From assembly GCA_030603485.1 (NCBI GenBank), contig JAUVXS010000060.1:1-10038 (forward strand): DNA of 10,038 nucleotides, read 5' to 3'. The DNA comes from Dehalococcoidia bacterium. Lineage in GTDB: Bacteria; Chloroflexota; Dehalococcoidia; GIF9; AB-539-J10. The notes beneath the pieces were generated by a model. That model had not been told where the DNA came from. It searched no databases and saw only the letters and a program-made list of their open reading frames with translations. A program made the translations under genes and the position numbers. Positions 5,347-10,038 of this stretch are shown one piece after another (the stretch's first letter is position 1; each line of letters begins with the position of its first letter).

Positions 5347-6744
5347 CTATACCTTTTTGCGCTTCCACCTCCCTAACACAAAATATATAGTGTACATGAT
5401 CGCACCAGAGACCATGGCAGACGCTATCCCCCATCGCACTCCATAGATACCTAGGTCAGTAATCTGTGGCAAATAGTATGCCAGGGGCAGAGCTATTAAC
5501 CAGGTCATTACCACACTAAAAATCATTGTCGGTACGGTATCTCCGGCACCATTCAGACTCATCATGAATACCGCCATAAACCCCACTACAACGTAACCGG
5601 CGACCGCTATCCTGAGGAAAGAACTGGTCGTTGCCACCACATCCGGCTCCGAATTGAAGATGCGAACGACTGCCTCAGGCCACAATAATATTGCCAGGGA
5701 ACAAGTGACGACAATAGCCTCCACTAGAGCGAGTGCCAGCCAGGCGCTCCTCCCGGCTCGCCTTGGCTGCCCTGCCCCCAGGTTTTGCCCCACCAATACG
5801 CCAGCGCCCATACCAAGCGCAAAAGCTGGCATCATGATCATCATCTCCACCCGTTGCACTATTCCGTGGGCGGCGACAGCAATGGTGCCGAAGGGAGCGA
5901 TAATGCGCACGAAAACAAGCTGTGCCAGGTTCTGTTGCATCATTGAGACAAGGGCAGGAAACCCAATCCTGAAGATGCGCCAGATGATGTTAAGGTCAAG
6001 GCGGAAGTTGCTCAAAGTCAGCCGAAGCCTAGAGCGACCAGTAAAGAGCACCCATAACATGATGACTGTTGCCAGGCTATAGGCGATGATCATAGCCACG
6101 GCAGCACCGTTGATGCCCATGGCGGGGAATATCCACCAGGAGACCATTTCATTCCCGAAGATAAGGAGAGGAGAAAGAGTGACACGAAGAACAGCGTAGA
6201 CGATAGCCGCCCGCATCGGGGTCACACTATCGCCTGAGGCCTGCAGAATACCCTCGGACGTCATACGGAAGGCTACTGATGCTGAGCCAATAAACATGAG
6301 GCGGATATATGGTGTCCCGACAGCAATAACATCAGCCTCCAGTCCAAGAAAGCTCAGAATTGCCTCGGTGAAGAAAAAGCCTACCGCCGCCATCGCTATA
6401 GAGAAGCCAAGACTTATGACGAGACTCTGCTGTGCCACATGATTGGCAGTCCTAACATCACGGGCACCGATGAAACGGGCAACCATCGCCCTCGTACCCA
6501 TCACAAGACCCATTACTGTCGTTACTACCAAGCCGATGGTAATACCGCCAATCGCTACTGCGGCCATCGAGACGGGCCCCAGCCTGCCTGCCCATATCAG
6601 ATCAACGAAGGGGCCGAGTGCAGTAAGAGTCTGGCTTACGACCATGGGCCAAGATAACCTTAGGACATTGCCTAAGATGTTTCCTTGTGTCCAGTCACGG
6701 CCGAAGCTCGGTCCTTCCTTGGCAGAATTCTCTCTCTTTTCCAT
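5347..6744 (-). CDS. MATE family efflux transporter
   Basis: This encodes 465 residues, the usual MATE length, with about 12 hydrophobic helices. Helix 1 is typical of the family (ILGNVLRLSWPMVVSQTLTALGPFVDLIWAGRLG, residues 23-56). The two halves show the family's pseudo-symmetry: LQASGDSVTPM at 167-177 mirrors LNGAGDTVPTM at 397-407, and ARFIGARD at 89-96 mirrors VGQNLGAGQPRRA at 318-330. MATE proteins export cationic drugs or metabolites in exchange for Na+ or H+; substrate and ion cannot be read from the sequence. The ATG start has only a weak ribosome binding site. The gene begins 12 nt after the end of a nitroreductase fragment on the same strand, so it may have belonged to an operon or now relies on upstream transcription. 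Confidence 0.93.
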   Translation of the reverse strand: MEKRENSAKEGPSFGRDWTQGNILGNVLRLSWPMVVSQTLTALGPFVDLIWAGRLGPVSMAAVAIGGITIGLVVTTVMGLVMGTRAMVARFIGARDVRTANHVAQQSLVISLGFSIAMAAVGFFFTEAILSFLGLEADVIAVGTPYIRLMFIGSASVAFRMTSEGILQASGDSVTPMRAAIVYAVLRVTLSPLLIFGNEMVSWWIFPAMGINGAAVAMIIAYSLATVIMLWVLFTGRSRLRLTLSNFRLDLNIIWRIFRIGFPALVSMMQQNLAQLVFVRIIAPFGTIAVAAHGIVQRVEMMIMMPAFALGMGAGVLVGQNLGAGQPRRAGRSAWLALALVEAIVVTCSLAILLWPEAVVRIFNSEPDVVATTSSFLRIAVAGYVVVGFMAVFMMSLNGAGDTVPTMIFSVVMTWLIALPLAYYLPQITDLGIYGVRWGIASAMVSGAIMYTIYFVLGRWKRKKV

Positions 6745-6756
6745 GCTAATCGGCAG

Positions 6757-6987
6757 CTATTGCCTATAGTTCTCCACGCTCACGCCGTCAACACGATTGC
6801 CCTTGAAAACACTCTTTGCCGATTCAATTGCAGGACGTGACCGAGCATGGGGAAATGGAGCAAACTGGTTACAGACCTTATTCAGAACTACCAGAGCCTC
6901 TGGTGCTATGGGTAGGTTTGGATCGAAATGTCTGCGTGACCTCCGTTTTTTGATTGTCGGGTGCCATCTTGAGAAAGGGATGTCCAT
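6757..6987 (-). pseudogene. Truncated nitroreductase-family gene, N-terminal part only
   Basis: The frame gives 76 residues. Residues 4-55 (PFSRWHPTIKKRRSRRHFDPNLPIAPEALVVLNKVCNQFAPFPHAR) match the N-terminus of FMN-dependent nitroreductase-family proteins. The RRSRR..FDP..PI..E.L..L segment carries the phosphate-binding arginines. The match runs to about VFKG (residue 63), where intact proteins normally continue for well over 100 residues. Here it breaks into VDGVSVENYRQ and a stop, 12 nt before the MATE ATG. The FMN-binding middle and C-terminal parts are missing, so it cannot be a working enzyme. A deletion joining the gene to the MATE upstream region is the simplest reading. The ATG has no good ribosome binding site. 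Confidence 0.7.
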
Positions 6988-7238
6988 ATATTTCTAATAG
7001 TTGTAGGTTAACCCATCACTAAGGGAATTTCAAATGGACAGAGTGTTACCCGAAATCTTACCCAAGAAGATGAATGGATAGCTTAGTAACCATTTGTTAG
7101 CCTAAAAGGTCCTAAATAAAGTACTGTTGACTTTGTTTCGTTCGTGTGGCAACAATCTGGCTTTTTGTTGGTTTAGCAACAACAAACATATGGTTATGAA
7201 CTTTGGACGCTGTTCCTCCTTTGTCCTATCAAATAGGA
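6988..7238. other. Intergenic stretch without a supported gene
   Basis: Only weak items are present. A 15-codon frame at 7034-7081 (MDRVLPEILPKKMNG) has AAGGGA 7 nt upstream. A 6-bp inverted repeat TTGTTG/CAACAA lies at 7165-7182. A 6-bp hairpin TCCTAT/ATAGGA at 7224-7238 sits just after the stop of the minus-strand gene. The last could be a weak terminator, although it lacks a T-run. Confidence 0.4.
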
Positions 7239-8531
7239 TTAGGAATCATCAGGCTTCGCAGGTCCTCGTCCAACGAATCTGGGAGTACCTTCTTTCTCTA
7301 CAAAAGTGACACAATCTCCTAAGGTGTCGGTCTTGAAAGCCTGCCTTATGGCTTCCACAGTCTCTGGCTTCGTATCTTCAAGCTGTAGATCGATAAAAGT
7401 GGAGAAGTCTGTGATCAGTGAACTGAGAGATGTACCCTCGCAAGACAACACATTAATAGATACTTCGTTCTGGGCTTCAAAGTACGGTGTAAGCTGATGA
7501 AGAATCATCATAAGTTGGTCGATGACTCTCTTTTCCTCATACCACACAGGTATCATAAACAACTCTGTATGGCTTTTGTATCCCATATATAATTTACCTT
7601 CTTGGTCGATTCCTCTTGGTTTTGTAGACAGTGTAATAGAGACTCCATTAGACGATGCCTTTACCTTTTCCAAATAGAAACCAAGTTCGCCTGCGATAGC
7701 TTCTACTGCCGCATGTAGTTCCTGACGTCGGAGGTACGGAGCCTTTGTAGGGGACAGCCACCCTCTAGCTCTTACGGTCCAGTTGTTGTTGATATCATAT
7801 AGTACAAGGGCGCAGGTGATTCCCAATGCATTGACCCACAACTGATCACATAGCTGGATCAACTGATCCAATTGCCAGATTTCGGGCCCCCAATTTCGAT
7901 CCCATATCTTTACTTTTGCGTCATCAAGAATTCTATAATTATTGTGGGCATAGGCATTTCTTACATGGCTATTGAGACCGATGGCAAGCCTGTTCTCAGA
8001 ATATACAAGCCTTTCGTTCATTGTGATAATTGTGTTTAGGTTTATTTTCCCGTTTATGCTGGGGGTAAATGCTTTGTCCTGAATATTCTTTGCAATACCG
8101 AAAGCATGGATAATCGGAGCGCAGACGAAAGGAAGTAATCCTTCGTACATAACTTTATAGTAGTTTAGGTATTTTTCAATCTGGCCGTCTGCATCATCCT
8201 TTGGTATTTGATCAACTTCTATCTGGGCTCGGCAACTATCGTTCAGAGCAGGAATAACCTTGTTGATCACCGCATAGAACTGCTTTGCTACGGCTTTGGG
8301 ATCAGCTTTGCCACCATCCTCAAGGAAATGGTACGCTACGCGGGCTGTCTTTTCAAAAACATGGTAGTCATGTTTCGTGCGGCCAAACCACATTATTCTC
8401 TCGTATATGGTCTCCAGTAGCAAACGACTAAAAGGCGTTATAAAGGCTTGAACACTGAGTAAACCATGAAAGCTCTCGTGAAATTTAGGTAATGCGAATC
8501 TGGTTATGGGAGATCGTCTCGTTTGCGGCAT
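7239..8531 (-). CDS. HEPN-motif protein, putative defence-related RNase
   Basis: This encodes 430 residues and is soluble. The clearest motif is R191-N-A-Y-A-H196 in LNSHVRNAYAHNNYRILDD, the canonical RNxxxH active-site pattern of HEPN-superfamily proteins, many of which are RNases in abortive infection, toxin-antitoxin and CRISPR effectors. Residues 30-185 are mostly helical (ERIMWFGRTKHDYHVFEKTARVAYHFL, YLNYYKVMYEGLLPFVCAPIIHAFG) and would form the bundle before the motif. Residues 265-430 form a mixed alpha/beta C-terminal domain I do not recognise. The ATG has GTGGAG about 10 nt upstream and its own extended -10 promoter. It is divergent from a putative PD-(D/E)xK nuclease gene. Active-site recognition is good, family assignment is tentative, and a sensor or regulator role is possible instead. 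Confidence 0.7.
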   Translation of the reverse strand: MPQTRRSPITRFALPKFHESFHGLLSVQAFITPFSRLLLETIYERIMWFGRTKHDYHVFEKTARVAYHFLEDGGKADPKAVAKQFYAVINKVIPALNDSCRAQIEVDQIPKDDADGQIEKYLNYYKVMYEGLLPFVCAPIIHAFGIAKNIQDKAFTPSINGKINLNTIITMNERLVYSENRLAIGLNSHVRNAYAHNNYRILDDAKVKIWDRNWGPEIWQLDQLIQLCDQLWVNALGITCALVLYDINNNWTVRARGWLSPTKAPYLRRQELHAAVEAIAGELGFYLEKVKASSNGVSITLSTKPRGIDQEGKLYMGYKSHTELFMIPVWYEEKRVIDQLMMILHQLTPYFEAQNEVSINVLSCEGTSLSSLITDFSTFIDLQLEDTKPETVEAIRQAFKTDTLGDCVTFVEKEGTPRFVGRGPAKPDDS

Positions 8532-8562
8532 AAATCAGCTACTCCACACATCATTGCTCCAT

Positions 8563-8571
8563 ATTATACCA
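8563..8571 (-). promoter_or_regulatory. Extended -10 promoter for the HEPN-motif gene
   Basis: The minus strand reads TGGTATAAT (plus 8571-8563), a perfect extended -10. No convincing -35 is seen at the right spacing. The predicted start is near 8556, giving a leader of about 25 nt. Confidence 0.5.
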
Positions 8572-8838
8572 TCGCCGAAACCATATACATGTATTGGTGA
8601 ATCTATGCCCCATTTCCGTTAAAGGCTAGCTGCGAAATAACGAATTGCACTATGTCACGGATTGTGATCCAACAATACTGACAATTGTTTAACTCAAATT
8701 GCTGACAAAGTCGCGCATACACATTGAAAGAGGGCTGAAAGCTGGAAGAATTCCCCTATGGAACATACGGCATGCTTTCTGTATACTGTCCTGAGGATGC
8801 GGCACAAGAGATGCGTCATGATAATAATGCAGAATGTG

Positions 8839-8846
8839 AAGGAGGG
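8839..8846 (+). promoter_or_regulatory. Ribosome binding site that sets the nuclease start at 8853
   Basis: AAGGAGGG ends 6 nt before ATG 8853. The in-frame ATG at 8772 has no such site and lies upstream of the start predicted from the -10 at 8782. The shorter protein is therefore preferred. Confidence 0.7.
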
Positions 8847-8852
8847 TACGAA

Positions 8853-9359
8853 ATGCCGATACTTACTTCTGAACTAGAGGTGCTTATTGCCACAACAGTT
8901 TGGCTTGTTAGAAATGACTGGAACATAGAGGCAATTTCAGTCGCAGGAGGCTATGGACTACCTCCGGTTGACTACCAGAAAGAAGACATTAGAAAAGCGT
9001 TTAACGCCGAGAGCATGCCGTTTGACAAGAAAATGTTCAAGCCCCGAGGCCCGGATATCGTTGCTCGCTCTCATGAAGGCATCTGGAAAATCGAGTGTAA
9101 GGGTTTAGGAAAAGGAAGGGCTTCAACCCACAGAAATAACTTTGACCGAGCTGTAGCTAGTGCAATGTCCTACTTTGACACTCCGTCGACGCGCCTAGGC
9201 CTCGCGCTAGCTAACGACTATTTATGGGCATACAATTTCAGTGAGAGGTTGCCTCAGGCTTTGAGAAAGGCAACAAACCTATGGGTATTTCTTTTAGAGA
9301 AAGGAACCATCTATCCATATGAACCAACTGAAGAGATACCATTTCCCGGAGCAGCTTAA
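8853..9359 (+). CDS. Putative PD-(D/E)xK-type nuclease, small
   Basis: This encodes 168 residues from the ATG at 8853; a longer form of 195 residues from 8772 is possible but less likely. The key segment is RGPDIVARSHEGIWKIECKGLGKG: Asp68 in GPDI, then a strand ending in Glu81-Cys-Lys83. This D...ExK spacing, with a hydrophobic strand before ExK, is the core of PD-(D/E)xK nucleases, used by restriction enzymes, Holliday-junction resolvases and defence effectors. A helix with NNFDRAVASAMSYF (residues 95-108) follows, where such folds often carry further substrate-contacting residues. The N-terminal part (LEVLIATTVWLVRNDWNIEAISV) is helical. No helicase or methyltransferase partner is in view. 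It is divergent from the HEPN-motif gene and convergent with the 9427 gene. Nuclease activity is inferred from the motif alone. Confidence 0.65.
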   Translation: MPILTSELEVLIATTVWLVRNDWNIEAISVAGGYGLPPVDYQKEDIRKAFNAESMPFDKKMFKPRGPDIVARSHEGIWKIECKGLGKGRASTHRNNFDRAVASAMSYFDTPSTRLGLALANDYLWAYNFSERLPQALRKATNLWVFLLEKGTIYPYEPTEEIPFPGAA

Positions 9360-9398
9360 AGACCGAACCGTGCTACTCACCATTTACTCACTTTGTTG

Positions 9399-9415
9399 GA
9401 TTAGTAGTGCTAATC
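9399..9415. terminator. Weak hairpin between convergent genes
   Basis: GATTAG (9399-9404) and CTAATC (9410-9415) pair over 6 bp with a 5-nt loop in the 67-nt gap between two convergent stops. No T-run of note follows on either strand, so terminator activity is doubtful. Confidence 0.25.
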
Positions 9416-9426
9416 TCTTGATGCAG

Positions 9427-10038
9427 TTATGACTTCTCAGCAAGCTTTGTCTGAGATCCGTGCCTCTCCCTTCGCGCCAGCCAAGCATTAATGAAGTTGA
9501 CATATTCAGGAATTGGGATCATCTGCAAATCTTCTTCTCTATATCCTTCCTTCTCTCTTTCTTGATAGAAGTCAGCCATGAATTCGTTGAAATCCTCCCA
9601 TATTTTGGCAGGGCTGGTTGCTGTGCCTAGCTCGTTCGTTACAAACCAGTTTCTTACCTCCCTAATAACCTTCTGCGCATCTTCGCCGTGTGCTTTCACG
9701 TCCACGCCAGAAAGGTCAGACAGTGCCTTTTGATATTCGTATGATTTCTTCTCAAGAATCAAGCAGATCTTGCTTCGTGCCTCACCTTCTTTGAACAATC
9801 TGCAGCCAATATCTATTCCCAATTCGAAGGGCATATTAAGCCTGTAAACCTCACCCCTTCGCTTGGCTTGTGTTCTTGAGAGGTCATGTATACTAAACTT
9901 GGATGTTGTAATCAAATTACAAATCTTCTGAATCCGCTGTTCTCCTGAGTCGAATCGCTCCGAAGTGATTCTTGGTTTGTAGCCTAGATAGACTACTGTG
10001 AACAGAAGCGGTCTAAGTAAAGGTATGTATTCTGTGTC
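9427..10038 (-). CDS. 5'-truncated protein, possibly NDT/TIR-like fold, unknown function
   Basis: The frame is open without a stop from the right window edge to the TAA at 9427, giving 203 visible residues. The gene therefore extends beyond 10038. The TTG at 9915 is internal, because coding continues upstream as YIPLLRPLLFTVVYLGYKPR, then ITSERFDSGEQRIQKICNLI. The conserved-looking stretch is KICNLITTSKFSIHDLSRTQ, then RLNMPFELGIDIG. A hydrophobic strand ending in DLS, followed by a polar loop and FELGxxxG, resembles the nucleoside 2-deoxyribosyltransferase/TIR-like superfamily, where the Glu of (Y/F)ELG is catalytic. Next comes KICLILEKKSYEYQKALSDLSGVDVKAHG and a helical C-terminus. Family assignment is tentative. 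If right, it could be a nucleotide- or NAD-processing defence effector, which its neighbours would suit. Confidence 0.65.
   Translation of the reverse strand, partial: DTEYIPLLRPLLFTVVYLGYKPRITSERFDSGEQRIQKICNLITTSKFSIHDLSRTQAKRRGEVYRLNMPFELGIDIGCRLFKEGEARSKICLILEKKSYEYQKALSDLSGVDVKAHGEDAQKVIREVRNWFVTNELGTATSPAKIWEDFNEFMADFYQEREKEGYREEDLQMIPIPEYVNFINAWLARRERHGSQTKLAEKS

Larger units (their letters stand above)
8532..8852. other. Divergent regulatory region between HEPN and nuclease genes
   Basis: This stretch of about 320 nt holds the extended -10 promoter of the minus-strand gene. On the plus side a TATACT lies at 8782-8787 with a poor -35 and a predicted start near 8794. CTGACAA occurs twice about 30 nt apart (from about 8677 and at 8702-8708). 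The plus frame is open back to about 8736, but no ribosome binding site precedes the ATG at 8772. I see no other gene. Confidence 0.45.

Noticed and set aside
5654..6769. Plus-strand frames opposite the MATE gene
   Set aside because: They are antisense to a clear MATE protein and their translations have no membrane or domain pattern.
6797..6997. Plus-strand 66-residue frame opposite the nitroreductase fragment
   Set aside because: The minus strand carries the recognisable RRSRR/FDP nitroreductase N-terminus; the plus frame has no ribosome site or family match.
7034..7081. 15-codon frame MDRVLPEILPKKMNG with AAGGGA upstream
   Set aside because: Ribosome site is only moderate, no promoter or structure accompanies it, and a frame of this size is expected by chance.
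7165..7182. TTGTTG/CAACAA inverted repeat as terminator or operator
   Set aside because: A 6-bp stem without a T-run and away from gene ends; no further support.
8772..8852. N-terminal extension of the nuclease gene from ATG 8772
   Set aside because: No ribosome site precedes 8772, whereas AAGGAGGG lies 6 nt before ATG 8853; the likely -10 at 8782 also falls after 8772.

Overview
The window reads as a bacterial chromosome segment that is part housekeeping and part accessory. Promoters are sigma-70-like, with several extended -10 elements, and several genes have AGGAGG-type ribosome binding sites. The mix of a GLUG-repeat surface protein, a membrane-anchored cyclophilin-type prolyl isomerase, a MATE exporter and a nitroreductase remnant would suit a Chloroflexota (Dehalococcoidia-like) genome. 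That placement is inference from gene style only; there is no rRNA or other marker gene to settle it.

Region by region. (1) 1-522: the tail of an unidentified plus-strand gene (1-93), then non-coding sequence holding a 105-nt in-frame fragment of the 3' end of radC. (2) 523-3276: two divergent envelope genes sharing an 84-nt intergenic region with two overlapping promoters. The minus-strand gene encodes a small anchored extracytoplasmic protein. The plus-strand gene encodes a multi-pass membrane domain fused to six GLUG repeats. (3) 3337-3459: a second radC 3'-end fragment in the same orientation as the first, so the two bracket the envelope pair. They differ by 12 substitutions, 10 of them synonymous. 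(4) 3581-4156: an unidentified minus-strand gene with a TTG start, a promoter almost touching that start, and a weak HEPN-like motif. (5) 4257-4434: a free-standing plus-strand transcription unit with a promoter, a paired arm, a perfect Shine-Dalgarno, a 10-codon ORF (MSESCGRCPV), a second hairpin and a terminator-like hairpin. No plus-strand gene follows. (6) 4423-6744: the prolyl isomerase and the MATE transporter, both minus strand. (7) 6757-6987: an N-terminal nitroreductase fragment directly upstream of the MATE gene. (8) 7239-10038: three genes of defence-like character. These are a 430-aa protein with a canonical HEPN RNxxxH motif, a divergent 168-aa protein with a PD-(D/E)xK nuclease core, and a convergent, 5'-truncated protein resembling nucleoside-deoxyribosyltransferase/TIR-like folds.

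Two parts most deserve follow-up. The first is the compact RNA/small-ORF unit at 4257-4434, whose parts could form competing pairings. The second is the 7.2-10.0 kb cluster of HEPN, nuclease and NDT/TIR-like genes, a combination typical of defence islands that I cannot match to a named system. The radC tails look like scars of integration events targeting the 3' end of radC.
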